The notes beneath the pieces were generated by a model, which did not search any database, was not told the origin of the DNA, and saw only the letters and a program-made list of their open reading frames with translations. From Myroides sp. N17-2 (GTDB taxonomy: Bacteria; Bacteroidota; Bacteroidia; Flavobacteriales; Flavobacteriaceae): DNA of 64,000 nucleotides. Positions 53,656 through 63,105 of the stretch are shown in pieces (positions within the stretch are counted from its first letter, which is position 1; each line of letters opens with the position of its first letter). The stretch lies in contig NZ_NSGJ01000015.1 of NCBI RefSeq assembly GCF_002286775.1, positions 1-64,000 on the forward strand. The letters are read 5' to 3'. The position numbers and the translations under genes are program-made.

Positions 53656-56600
53656 ATGCAAAACAAAGGACTCGTTAAATTTTTTGCAATTATCTTTGCA
53701 TTGGTAAGTATTTACCAACTGTCATTTACCTTTGTTACCAATCACTTTGAAGATAAAGCGAAAGCTTTTGCTAATGGTGATTCGACAAAAGAATTACAAT
53801 ACCTTGATTCAATTGGTAACCAAACGGTATTTCTAGGACAAACATTCAATGAAGTGAGATCTAAACAAATCAATAAAGGTTTGGACTTAGAAGGAGGAAT
53901 TAATGTTACGTTACAGATATCAATCAAAGACATTTTAAAAGGTTTAGCTAATAATTCAAAAAACGCTACTTTCAACAAAGCTCTAGCGGAAGCTGAATCA
54001 CAAAGACAAGGTAATCAAAGCTATTTAGACGCTTTTTACAGTGCTTTTGACAAAGAATCAAAAGGTGCTGTAAAATTAGCTTCAGCTGATATCTTCGCTA
54101 ATAGAAATCTTAGTGAGATCACTGTAGGTATGTCAGATAGCCAAGTAAAAACTATCTTAGACAGAAAGATAAAAGAATCAATCGAAAGTGCTTACCGTGT
54201 ATTCAGAGAGCGTATCGACAAGTTCGGTGTATCTCAACCAAACATCCAAATGCTTGGTGATTCAGGTCGTATCTTAGTTGAGTTACCTGGAGCAAAAGAC
54301 GTTGACCGTATTAAGAATTTATTACAAAGTACAGCTCAGTTAGAGTTTTGGGAAACTTATAAAGTAGATGAAATAGGAAACTATTTAATGGCTGCTAATG
54401 AGTATTTAAAGACTACTGAGAAACAAACTAACCAAAAGAATCAAGTAGCTGACAAAGGTCAAGCAGATGCAAAAGGGAAATCTGATGTAGAAGCTTTATT
54501 AGGTACAGTAGCTAAAGATTCAATGGGGAATGAAACTACTAAGGAATTTAATCCTTTATTAGATTTATTCGCAATGGGTGGACAACAAGGAAGCCCAATC
54601 TTAGGATATTTCCAAACGAAAGATACTGCTAAAGTTAGTTCATTTATTAATAGAACTGATGTGCGTAACTTATTACCTGCTGATCAGAAATATGCTCGTT
54701 TTGCATGGGGTAAACCAAGTAAAAAAGCTCCTGATTTAGTAGAGTTATATGCTTTAAAAACAAATAGAGATGGTGTTCCACCATTAAGTGGAAGTGTTAT
54801 TACTGGTGCTCAAGATGAGTATGATCAGTTTAGCCGTCCTGTAGTAGGTATGACTATGAGCCCTAAAGGAGCTAAAATATGGGAAGAACTTACTGGGAAA
54901 GCTTATACTGAACAATCGAATATTGCTATCGTATTAGATAATATCGTTTATTCTGCTCCTGGTGTTACTAGTGGACCTATCTCAGGTGGTAGATCTTCTA
55001 TCTCTGGAGACTTCACAGTTGCTGATGCAAAAGACTTAGCGAATATCTTACGTGCTGGTAAATTACCTGCAGGTGCTGATATCGTTCAATCTGAAATCGT
55101 AGGGCCATCATTAGGACAACAAGCTATCGACGCAGGTATGTTATCTGCTGTAGCTGGTTTAATTATTGTAGCTGCTTGGATGGCATTCTACTATGGTAGA
55201 GCTGGATGGTATGCTAACGTTGCTTTATTAGCTAACTTGTTATTTATGTTCGGTATCCTAGCTAGCTTAGGTGCTGTATTAACATTACCTGGTATTGCTG
55301 GTATCGTACTTACTATGGGTACTGCAGTGGATGCTAATATTATTATTTCTGAACGAGCGAAAGAATGTCTTCGTAAAGGAATGAGCTTAGCTGATACGAT
55401 TAAAGAATCTTATTCTTGGCATGGGGCTATGCGTCCTATCGTTGATGCTAACGTTACACATATCTTGACTGGGGTTATTTTATTTGCATTCGGTTCAGGA
55501 CCTATTAAAGGATTTGCTACTACATTATTAATTGGTATCGCTACTTCTTTATTTACATCTATCTTTATCGCTCGTATCTTTATGGATAGAGATGTTAAAG
55601 CTGGTAGAACATTGAAGTTCTGTACTAACGTAACTAAAAACTGGTTTACTAACTTTAACTTTGATTTCCTTAAAGTTAAGAAAGTAACTTATGGTTTATC
55701 TATTATCATTGTAGTTGTTTCTTTTGCTTCATTCTTCGTGAATGGATTTGACCAAGGAACTGACTTCGTTGGAGGTAGAACATTCCAAGTTAAGTTTGAT
55801 AAAGAAGTTACTGCTAATGAAGTAAGTGATAAATTAGGTGAAGTATTTGGTGTAAGTGTTGAGGCTAAAGTGTTTGGTAACAAACAACAATTAAAACTTA
55901 CTACTAAATATAAAGTAGAAGAAGAAGGTGCATCTGTTGACCAAGAAGTTAATGAGAAATTATACGAAGGGTTAAAAGGGTACTATTCTACACCAATGAC
56001 TTATGAGCAATTCGTAAATGCTACTGAAGGTAAAACATTAGGAGTTATTCAAGCTTCTAAAGTAGGACCAAGTATGGCAAAAGACGTTAAACAAAATGCG
56101 TATTGGGCTGTATTAGGATCTATGTTAGCTATCTTCGTTTACTTAGTGATTTCATTCCGTAAATGGCAATATTCATTAGGAGCTATTGTATCTGTTGCGC
56201 ATGACGTTGTTTTTGTATTGGGTATTTACTCTTTAACTTACAAGTTTATGCCATGGCATATGGAGATTGATCAGCACTTTATCGCTGCAATCTTGACTGT
56301 TATCGGATATTCTATGAATGATACCGTTATTGTATTTGACCGTGTACGTGAGTACATCGCAGGTAAAACAAAAGGAGATTTCAATAAAATCGTTAATGAT
56401 TCAGTAAACACTACATTATCTAGAACTATTAATACATCGCTTACTTTAATCCTTGTATTGTTAATCATGTTCGTATTCGGAGGTGATTCTATCAGAGGAT
56501 TTATCTTTGCTATGTTAATCGGTATTATCGTAGGTACTTACTCTTCATTATTCTTAGCTACTCCAGTATTAGTGGATACTATGCCAAGAAAAGATAAAGA

Positions 56601-56658
56601 AGAAATTGAAAGAAGACACAAAGAGGCTCAAGAAGAGCTATTAGCTGAGAAAGCTTAA
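53656..56658 (+). CDS. secDF: Fused protein-export membrane protein SecDF
   Basis: Uses the proton gradient to help pull preproteins out of SecYEG. A single 1000-residue chain holds SecD (about 1-650) and SecF (about 660-1000), the normal Bacteroidetes arrangement. SecD: TM1 (8-28), a large periplasmic region with GLDLEGGINVTLQI and FRERIDKFGVSQPNIQ, then DDNI-type AMGTAVDANIIISERAKE in TM4. SecF: DQGTDFVGGRTFQVKF and the later MNDTVIVFDRVREYI in TM10. Ends in a basic tail. Single-gene unit. Confidence 0.97.
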   Translation: MQNKGLVKFFAIIFALVSIYQLSFTFVTNHFEDKAKAFANGDSTKELQYLDSIGNQTVFLGQTFNEVRSKQINKGLDLEGGINVTLQISIKDILKGLANNSKNATFNKALAEAESQRQGNQSYLDAFYSAFDKESKGAVKLASADIFANRNLSEITVGMSDSQVKTILDRKIKESIESAYRVFRERIDKFGVSQPNIQMLGDSGRILVELPGAKDVDRIKNLLQSTAQLEFWETYKVDEIGNYLMAANEYLKTTEKQTNQKNQVADKGQADAKGKSDVEALLGTVAKDSMGNETTKEFNPLLDLFAMGGQQGSPILGYFQTKDTAKVSSFINRTDVRNLLPADQKYARFAWGKPSKKAPDLVELYALKTNRDGVPPLSGSVITGAQDEYDQFSRPVVGMTMSPKGAKIWEELTGKAYTEQSNIAIVLDNIVYSAPGVTSGPISGGRSSISGDFTVADAKDLANILRAGKLPAGADIVQSEIVGPSLGQQAIDAGMLSAVAGLIIVAAWMAFYYGRAGWYANVALLANLLFMFGILASLGAVLTLPGIAGIVLTMGTAVDANIIISERAKECLRKGMSLADTIKESYSWHGAMRPIVDANVTHILTGVILFAFGSGPIKGFATTLLIGIATSLFTSIFIARIFMDRDVKAGRTLKFCTNVTKNWFTNFNFDFLKVKKVTYGLSIIIVVVSFASFFVNGFDQGTDFVGGRTFQVKFDKEVTANEVSDKLGEVFGVSVEAKVFGNKQQLKLTTKYKVEEEGASVDQEVNEKLYEGLKGYYSTPMTYEQFVNATEGKTLGVIQASKVGPSMAKDVKQNAYWAVLGSMLAIFVYLVISFRKWQYSLGAIVSVAHDVVFVLGIYSLTYKFMPWHMEIDQHFIAAILTVIGYSMNDTVIVFDRVREYIAGKTKGDFNKIVNDSVNTTLSRTINTSLTLILVLLIMFVFGGDSIRGFIFAMLIGIIVGTYSSLFLATPVLVDTMPRKDKEEIERRHKEAQEELLAEKA

Positions 56659-56678
56659 TCTTTGAAGACTTAAAATAT

Positions 56679-56713
56679 AAAAGCCACTCTATTTAGTTAG
56701 AGTGGCTTTTTTT
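56679..56713 (+). terminator. Terminator of secDF
   Basis: A perfect 13-pair stem (AAAAGCCACTCTA with its complement), six-base loop and a T run. Confidence 0.93.
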
Positions 56714-56850
56714 GTTAGTTGAAGTAACTGTGTATTTCTAAACGTTAAGCGGAGTATTATTATAGGAAGCTATAGAAACTTCTATCTATAGAAATAAGCC
56801 TTTAAATATATTTACAATAACTTTATACTAATACGAGTCACATACAAACT

Positions 56851-56890
56851 AAAAGGTTGTTATTAGGACTGACTAATAACAACCTTTTTT
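56851..56890 (-). terminator. Terminator of the M48 peptidase gene
   Basis: A perfect 16-pair stem (AAAAGGTTGTTATTAG with its complement), six-base loop. It abuts the stop of the minus-strand gene. Confidence 0.9.
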
Positions 56891-58937
56891 ATAATAATGA
56901 TACTTGATAATCTAGTACTCTTTTCTTTTGGTAAAAGAAGTGTCTTAAAGTTAACAACTTATATGTGTCAAGACAGTTTATTAAGGCTTCAAAACTTACT
57001 TCATTTAATCTATTTCCATATAGAAAGGTCTTAGTTTCTATTAAATCATTAAAGTATTTAGACATCTCTAATGTTATATCTTTTTGATTAGCTTCTAGCT
57101 CTAATAGAAACTGCATTTCTTCTTTAAAAGGCTTTAAAGCGACGTTAAGTTGATTGATTATTACCTTGGCTCTATCTAGATCGATGTCACCAGCTAAGTA
57201 AGCAGTCTGTTCCATTACAGCATTGTAGTACTCCATTCTCTTATCATATCTTACATCTTCATCGAATAAATCTTGATAATAAGTCTTTAATTTAGAGGTA
57301 GTATCTATGTTTTGGGAGCGTTCTAATTGTAGAAAATATTGATATACTTTTATATCATGCTCTTTTAACTTATCCTCTATCTCTTTAGTATTTTCTATTA
57401 GGTTATTATTTAGTTGTTTAAAATGCTTCTGTACATATTTTTCTTTATTATAATGTAAGTACTTTAGGCCATTGTTATCTTCTATAAGCTCATTCATTGT
57501 TTTCTGATCATCATATAAGCCAGCTAATTGTAGAGATAGCTCTATATTAGTAATGTTATAGACTTCTTGATGATCTATAGGTTTTTCTATATATGACGCT
57601 TTACCTAGATCAAATAGTTTAATGTTGTTATAATCGTAATAATGATTATAGTATTTATTGAATGTATTCTCTTTAATATACTGTTGATAATGTTCTTTAA
57701 ATTGTTCTAGTGTCGTCGTAGGTAATGTTTTGTTTTCTGCTGCTTCATCAAATAGCCTATTTGTCAGCTTTATCTGTGTTTTAGTAAAATCCTTAAATAA
57801 GTGTCCTGCAGGAGTAAGACTATCTTCTTTCTCGATTAAGTATAGTGATTTAAGTTTTTCTATGCGTTGTAGTGTACTAGGATGAGAATTCCAATGATCA
57901 TTAAACTCTATTTTAGAACGATTAAATCTCTTCGTATCACCTTCTTTTACAAGTGGTAGTCCACCTGAAAATTCACTGTCGTTTTCTTTACCTAGTTCAG
58001 TTAATATATAAGATTGTTCTAAAAACATATTCTCACTTCTCGTTTGATCTTTAATCTGATTAATGTAAATATTAAGTACATTATCATAAGCTTGGTCAGC
58101 TAGCTCCATGCGATATAAGGACGTTTCTAACGATTTATAACCTACTAAGGTAGCTGCTACTTCATCTGCATGGTACTCCATCTGTTTTGATAAGGCGAGG
58201 TAACTTTTATTCACTAGACTATATAGTTGAATCAATACCCACTTAATACCACTTATAATTAATTGAATTACGAAGACCATTAGGGTAACAAAACCGTGTA
58301 TACTAGACGCTTTATTGATAAAGTTATTATATCCTTCATTGTCGTAAAGCATATTAAAGATGATATGATTTACATTACTGACATAACTTCCCATCTTCAT
58401 ACTTCTCTGTGAAAAGTGTCCAAACTCATGAGCTATAATTGCCTTTAATTCTAATTCTGTACACGTATTAATTAAACCTAACCCAAGCATTAGATTTTTT
58501 CGTACAGGCATAAACATACTTAGGAAGTTAGAATCATAGAATACACAGGCGTTAACTTCATTAGTTAGATAGATTTTTTTAGGAAAGTCAACAGCAACAT
58601 CGTCTACTATTTCTTTGACAAAGGCAAATAACTTAGGTTCATCTTCCTTAGTTATTTCTATATATTTTGAACGATCATATTTGTTTGATTTAAAGACAAA
58701 CTTGATTAAGAAGAACAAGATAGATCCCGCAAACCCCATAATTAGGATACCTATGAAAAGTGAGCCAAATGTTGGTCTATCGCTCATAATAGCCATACCG
58801 GCTTGTATTGCTAGCCATACACCATATATAGAAGCAGATAGAATGGTGATGTAAAAGAGTAAAAAGATAATAATACTTATTATCGCTTTAGTTGCAGTGT
58901 CTTTAAATTCTTTTGATATTTCAATATTCTTGTTCAT
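56889..58937 (-). CDS. M48-family membrane zinc metalloprotease
   Basis: A 682-residue integral-membrane peptidase. Two N-terminal TM segments (about 17-46 and 55-80), a cytosolic or periplasmic start of the peptidase (LFAFVKEIVDDVAVDFPKKI), the zinc site HEFGH (about 169-173), two more TM segments (about 215-245), and the third zinc ligand in QMEYHADEVAATL. The C-terminal 400 residues are a long helical region not seen in HtpX, so this is the long Bacteroidetes type. Likely degrades damaged membrane proteins. Single gene. Confidence 0.9.
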   Translation of the reverse strand: MNKNIEISKEFKDTATKAIISIIIFLLFYITILSASIYGVWLAIQAGMAIMSDRPTFGSLFIGILIMGFAGSILFFLIKFVFKSNKYDRSKYIEITKEDEPKLFAFVKEIVDDVAVDFPKKIYLTNEVNACVFYDSNFLSMFMPVRKNLMLGLGLINTCTELELKAIIAHEFGHFSQRSMKMGSYVSNVNHIIFNMLYDNEGYNNFINKASSIHGFVTLMVFVIQLIISGIKWVLIQLYSLVNKSYLALSKQMEYHADEVAATLVGYKSLETSLYRMELADQAYDNVLNIYINQIKDQTRSENMFLEQSYILTELGKENDSEFSGGLPLVKEGDTKRFNRSKIEFNDHWNSHPSTLQRIEKLKSLYLIEKEDSLTPAGHLFKDFTKTQIKLTNRLFDEAAENKTLPTTTLEQFKEHYQQYIKENTFNKYYNHYYDYNNIKLFDLGKASYIEKPIDHQEVYNITNIELSLQLAGLYDDQKTMNELIEDNNGLKYLHYNKEKYVQKHFKQLNNNLIENTKEIEDKLKEHDIKVYQYFLQLERSQNIDTTSKLKTYYQDLFDEDVRYDKRMEYYNAVMEQTAYLAGDIDLDRAKVIINQLNVALKPFKEEMQFLLELEANQKDITLEMSKYFNDLIETKTFLYGNRLNEVSFEALINCLDTYKLLTLRHFFYQKKRVLDYQVSLL

Positions 58938-59093
58938 CTTATTATGGTTAAGCGTTCTGTTTAGCTAATTTAACACTTTTTAAGATTTGAAGCTATGGTA
59001 ATTAAAATGTTTATTTGTGTGTTTTTTAGTGATTGGTATGATAGAAAATAAAACAACTATCCTTGTTTTAGATGTGGTTAAGAGGTTATGTTC

Positions 59094-61226
59094 TTATGCC
59101 AAGCTATGTTTTAGCCTACATAAGGCTATGAGTAAGTGAGCATCATCTATGTGGTCAAGATTACTAATGAGTTCATTGATACTAACCCAATATAATTTAT
59201 CCGTAGGAGTCTCTAATGTGACTATATAAGGATATACCTGTTCTGTTGTAATCCCTATGCTAGGGAAGTATTTTTCTCCAAGCTTTGAAAAGTTTATTAT
59301 GTTATTTTCTCCTATTTGTATTTGCTTGATATAATTTTCTAGGTCATAGAAGTTCTCTATTTCTTTTGGTAAACGTAGAGCAGGTACTGTAAGAATAGCG
59401 CTATTATCTGTAAACAATTGAGGTATCGGTAGACTTCTGATCTCTAGCCCTACATAGGTTTCATTGTTGTATTTGTAAACAGGTATAGTTACTAATGTGT
59501 TAGTACTGTAATTCTTTGGGTATACATATTCTAAGATAGTATTGCTATGATTAATGCCTATTTCACTAAAGTCAGCTCTACTCGTTTTAAGAAAATTCGC
59601 ACTCTGATTTGTTTCTTGGTAATCTCTATAATGTATCGCTAATAGTTCTTTAAACGAAGTCACTACTATATTTTCTGTCTCTTTAATAGTAACTTTTTGC
59701 CCTAACCATTTAGGTAGAGGTAAGTCTAGTTTTAAGAATAGGTTATAAATGTTAACTTCTAATCGAGCTTCTACTAATGCCCCTGTCTGCGCTGTATTTA
59801 GTAACTGCATAGCATCATATTCCTGCAAATGACCTGAATCTGTAAAACCTGTAAATCCTTCACTCAAGGGGATGTTTGTCTCGATAACTTTGTTTAGTTC
59901 TAGATAAACAGATGTTACTTTTTCATTTATACCGCCAGGCGAAGTGTAATAGCTAAGTGCAGGGCTATTTGTTTTAATCGCATTAGATGCAATGCCAAAT
60001 CTCTTTTCTAGCTCTTCATAGATGTCCTTATCTGTAGCGATAGCAATCCCTTCAGGAATGTATCCACTGTATCTTTTACCATCTATTACAGGGCTATCTT
60101 TAGTGATCGTAGTTAATGGACGTGGATAACCATGTTTTGCAATGACTTTTAAGCCATTATTAGTAAGGTAATATGGAATGATATCAGTTACGTTATTAGG
60201 ACGAGCAACAATATCATATACTCGTTTGTTTTTAGTGTTGAGATAAGAAGAATGAATTAGATATGGGCTTTCACTCTGTGGCAAATGTCTAGTTAGTTGT
60301 AGCTCTTTAGCACCAGTTACTTTCTCTCCTGCGATTAGATAATTAGTCGGAGGGAAGCCTATTTCCTCTCCTTGCAGATTACATATCTTGAATTGGTTTT
60401 TATAGCGATTATCTATAATCCACTGATTGTATATTGGTGTAGATAGAATGATGCGCAATCCTAATTCTTTAAAGACATTCTCAAATTCTCTCTGTGTGAA
60501 ATAGCCATATTCTTCTTGTAACTCAATATCCCAATTTGCATAATAATCTTTACGACGGATGAATTCTACGACATCTGTATAAAATGCTTGGAATCTTCTT
60601 GTATAGGGTATTAATGAATCTAACTCTTCTATAGGGAAACCTCGCTCTTTAGCTAGCGATCTTGCTGTTTTAGCAAACTGTATGAAGAGATCAGCATCAT
60701 TCGGTCTATTGTCTTTCTCAGCAGTTGATAGCTCTATGATTACTTCTTGCTCTTCTACTTTGACGAAGTCTCTTATGACTAGCACGCCATTTTCTTTAAG
60801 CAGTTCTACCTGTCTGCGCAAGGTATTAAGTGCTCTATTGTTATCATAATCGTTATATGAAGTGATATGATGTATAGCAGAACAGTTAAAGAAACCACTT
60901 ACAGTATTTTCCTTAAAGGTTGACAATTTCTCTCCATCATCTTCTCTAAAAGATAGGTTAGGGAAGTTGTATGTTTGTTCAGCGATTTCTACCATTTTAG
61001 GGTTGATATCTACGCCTACTATTTGAAGCTTTGGGAATAACTGTGCTAATATAGCTGTACTCGTTCCTGACGCCATCCCAACATCTACAAGGATGTTGTC
61101 TTCTTTGGGTTCAAAGAATACACTAGCAGATGCTACTTTCTCAATAGCAATGGCATCCATTGCTTCTAAGTATTGTTGATAGCTTTGTTTATCACCTCTA
61201 TCTTGGGTGGTATATTTAGTTTGCAT
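59094..61226 (-). CDS. SAM-dependent methyltransferase fused to degenerate Nudix-like domains
   Basis: A 710-residue multidomain protein. Residues about 20-270 are a class I methyltransferase: motif I ILVDVGMASGTSTA (45-58), acidic end of strand 2 at VGVDINPKMVE (Asp73), and motif IV-like GFFNCSAIHHI. Residues about 335-450 look like a Nudix fold (IVARPNNVTDIIPYYLTNNG; IPEGIAIATD, EELEKRFGI, SYYTSPGGINEKV), but the Nudix box REUxEExGU is degraded. The last 130 residues may repeat it (VTIPVYKYNNETYVGLEI; VPALRLPKEIE). Substrate unknown. Single gene; no intact hydrolase motif, so the C-terminal part may only bind a ligand. Confidence 0.75.
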   Translation of the reverse strand: MQTKYTTQDRGDKQSYQQYLEAMDAIAIEKVASASVFFEPKEDNILVDVGMASGTSTAILAQLFPKLQIVGVDINPKMVEIAEQTYNFPNLSFREDDGEKLSTFKENTVSGFFNCSAIHHITSYNDYDNNRALNTLRRQVELLKENGVLVIRDFVKVEEQEVIIELSTAEKDNRPNDADLFIQFAKTARSLAKERGFPIEELDSLIPYTRRFQAFYTDVVEFIRRKDYYANWDIELQEEYGYFTQREFENVFKELGLRIILSTPIYNQWIIDNRYKNQFKICNLQGEEIGFPPTNYLIAGEKVTGAKELQLTRHLPQSESPYLIHSSYLNTKNKRVYDIVARPNNVTDIIPYYLTNNGLKVIAKHGYPRPLTTITKDSPVIDGKRYSGYIPEGIAIATDKDIYEELEKRFGIASNAIKTNSPALSYYTSPGGINEKVTSVYLELNKVIETNIPLSEGFTGFTDSGHLQEYDAMQLLNTAQTGALVEARLEVNIYNLFLKLDLPLPKWLGQKVTIKETENIVVTSFKELLAIHYRDYQETNQSANFLKTSRADFSEIGINHSNTILEYVYPKNYSTNTLVTIPVYKYNNETYVGLEIRSLPIPQLFTDNSAILTVPALRLPKEIENFYDLENYIKQIQIGENNIINFSKLGEKYFPSIGITTEQVYPYIVTLETPTDKLYWVSINELISNLDHIDDAHLLIALCRLKHSLA

Positions 61227-61476
61227 AGTAACATATCAATTGTAGGAGAAAAATAATACTTTTAAATTAGAATAGGATAGAGAAGAATAGATTTTTTGTT
61301 ATTAAGTAGTGGGAATAAACTAATTTGATTTATAAAGTAAATTTGATTTAATTAATTTGTATTTTTATATATTATTGGTTGTTTTTAAGTTAAAAATGAG
61401 TGTGATTATTTGATATTTTGAATTTATGATATGATGTAATTAGTTATATTAGTGCATTGATATTAATTAAAATGCT

Positions 61477-61668
61477 ATGAAGAAATTTGAATACAAAACT
61501 ATTGAAATCAACCCTAAAGGAACTTGGAGTCCAAAGATGGACTTAAAGGAAATAGATAAGACTTTAAACGAACTTGGTGAACAGGGATGGGAACTAGTAT
61601 CAATGACCTCAAGAAGTTTTAATGGGTCTACTTATGGATTCTATTATACTTTTAAACGTGAGATTTGA
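61477..61668 (+). CDS. DUF4177 small protein
   Basis: A 63-residue protein fitting DUF4177: KFEYKTIEI at the start and LNELGEQGWELVSMTS then YYTFKREI at the end. Such proteins are small alpha/beta folds of unknown role. It is alone on the plus strand and shares a terminator with lgt. Confidence 0.85.
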   Translation: MKKFEYKTIEINPKGTWSPKMDLKEIDKTLNELGEQGWELVSMTSRSFNGSTYGFYYTFKREI

Positions 61669-61711
61669 TCTTGAGTAAACTAGATAAATGAACACAAAGT
61701 AGTAGTTATAC

Positions 61712-61745
61712 AAAAAGAGCTAATCAATCTTGACTAGCTCTTTTT
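61712..61745. terminator. Bidirectional terminator between DUF4177 and lgt
   Basis: AAAAAGAGCTA pairs with TAGCTCTTTTT, with A and T tracts on both sides. Confidence 0.85.
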
Positions 61746-61763
61746 CTATAATGTTGAGTTTTA

Positions 61764-62693
61764 TTACTCGTATTTTCTGTTTTTTGCAGTTACCCATAAG
61801 TAAATACCTACTAAGATAAACGGGATACTTAGCCATTGACCTGTAGATAGTATATCGCCTAGTTGATCTTCAAAACCACCTTGACTTTCTTTCATATATT
61901 CTACTACGAATCTCACTACCCATAAAAGAACTAGAAATACACCGAAGATATATCCTAATTTATTACGAGCATCTGTTTTCCAATACATATAATAGACTAC
62001 AAAGAATACTAGTAAATATCCAAATGCTTCATATAGTTGAGTAGGATGTTTAGCTACTACTAGGTTTAATGCTTCAGTAAATTGAGGATTACTTTGTATA
62101 GCGTCATATGCTTGATTATAGTCATTTAGACCAGTAATTTGCATTGCTTCTCTAGGAGTGAACTTATCTCTTAAAAAACGTATTCCTAAAGCACTAGCTG
62201 TCTCATGTCCGATAATTTCTGAGTTAAAGAAGTTTCCTAATCGTACAAACATCCCACCGATAGCAACAGGAATAGCGATTCTATCTAATATCCACAATAT
62301 TGGTTTTTGAATAATCTTTTTACTGTAAAAATACATAGTAGCGATGATAGCTATAGCTGCTCCATGACTTGCTAATCCACTAAATCCAACGATTTCAAAT
62401 TTAGGTGTAAAACGAACAGGTGATATGATTTCGAATATATGGTCTTTATAATATGCCCAATCGTAGAAAAATACATGTCCTAGACGAGCTCCTACCAAAG
62501 TAGCTAAGACAGTATAAATAAATAATTTATCAAGCTTCTCAACACTTTCTCCTTCTCGGTCATAAATCTTTTTCATTAAGTACCATCCTAAGCCGAATGC
62601 AATAACAAACATAAGACTGTAATATCTTAGTTTTATAAATCCTAAATCAAGCCCCTCTGATGGGTTCCATACCATATGTAATGAATGTATCAT
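61764..62693 (-). CDS. lgt: Prolipoprotein diacylglyceryl transferase
   Basis: Moves a diacylglyceryl group from phosphatidylglycerol to the lipobox Cys of prelipoproteins at the inner membrane; the lipoproteins in this window depend on it. 309 residues with about seven TM segments. The Lgt signature GARLGHVFFYDWAYY, the conserved GGMFVRLGNFFNSEIIG and HPTQLYEAFGYL are clear. The ATG at 62693 is used; one at 62675 is possible. yidD lies upstream on the same strand. Confidence 0.95.
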   Translation of the reverse strand: MIHSLHMVWNPSEGLDLGFIKLRYYSLMFVIAFGLGWYLMKKIYDREGESVEKLDKLFIYTVLATLVGARLGHVFFYDWAYYKDHIFEIISPVRFTPKFEIVGFSGLASHGAAIAIIATMYFYSKKIIQKPILWILDRIAIPVAIGGMFVRLGNFFNSEIIGHETASALGIRFLRDKFTPREAMQITGLNDYNQAYDAIQSNPQFTEALNLVVAKHPTQLYEAFGYLLVFFVVYYMYWKTDARNKLGYIFGVFLVLLWVVRFVVEYMKESQGGFEDQLGDILSTGQWLSIPFILVGIYLWVTAKNRKYE

Positions 62694-62829
62694 AGTGTTT
62701 CTATACTGTTAGATGATAAATGTAAGAAATAATCTTTATCCGTGAAATAGTAATTACTGATTAGTTGGGTGATCAACGACTAGAATTAAACAATGCCTTT
62801 GTAATTCTACGTTTGCTGTTTCTCGTATT

Positions 62830-63054
62830 CTATGGTACAGGATCATATCCTTTACCACCCCAAGGACCACAACTTGCTATGCGCTTTATTGCCATCCAAC
62901 CTCCCTTAAACAAGCCATGCTTTCTCAATGCATCTAATGTGTACTGTGAGCACGTAGGACTATATCTACACGCCGGCGGAAAGAAAGGGGAGATAGCTAC
63001 TTGATAAAATCGTACAAGTAGGATAAATGGGAAGATTAATATTTTCTTTATCAT
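62830..63054 (-). CDS. yidD: Membrane protein insertion efficiency factor YidD
   Basis: A 74-residue protein with the full YidD pattern: [39 protein letters not shown] and [19 protein letters not shown]. The three conserved Cys are present. It assists insertion of inner-membrane proteins with YidC. It follows the cysS terminator and precedes lgt on the same strand. Confidence 0.96.
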   Translation of the reverse strand: MIKKILIFPFILLVRFYQVAISPFFPPACRYSPTCSQYTLDALRKHGLFKGGWMAIKRIASCGPWGGKGYDPVP

Positions 63055-63069
63055 AATTGATCAAATGAG

Positions 63070-63100
63070 AAAAAGCTATAAGAGAACTTATAGCTTTTTT
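63070..63100 (-). terminator. Terminator of cysS
   Basis: A perfect 13-pair stem (AAAAAGCTATAAG with its complement) around AGAA/TTCT, then T residues on the minus strand. It lies six bases after the cysS stop. Confidence 0.88.
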
Positions 63101-63105
63101 ATGTA

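Noticed and set aside
62765..63004. 79-codon plus-strand frame opposite yidD
   Set aside because: It mirrors yidD, whose conserved Cys and Gly motifs make the minus strand the coding one.
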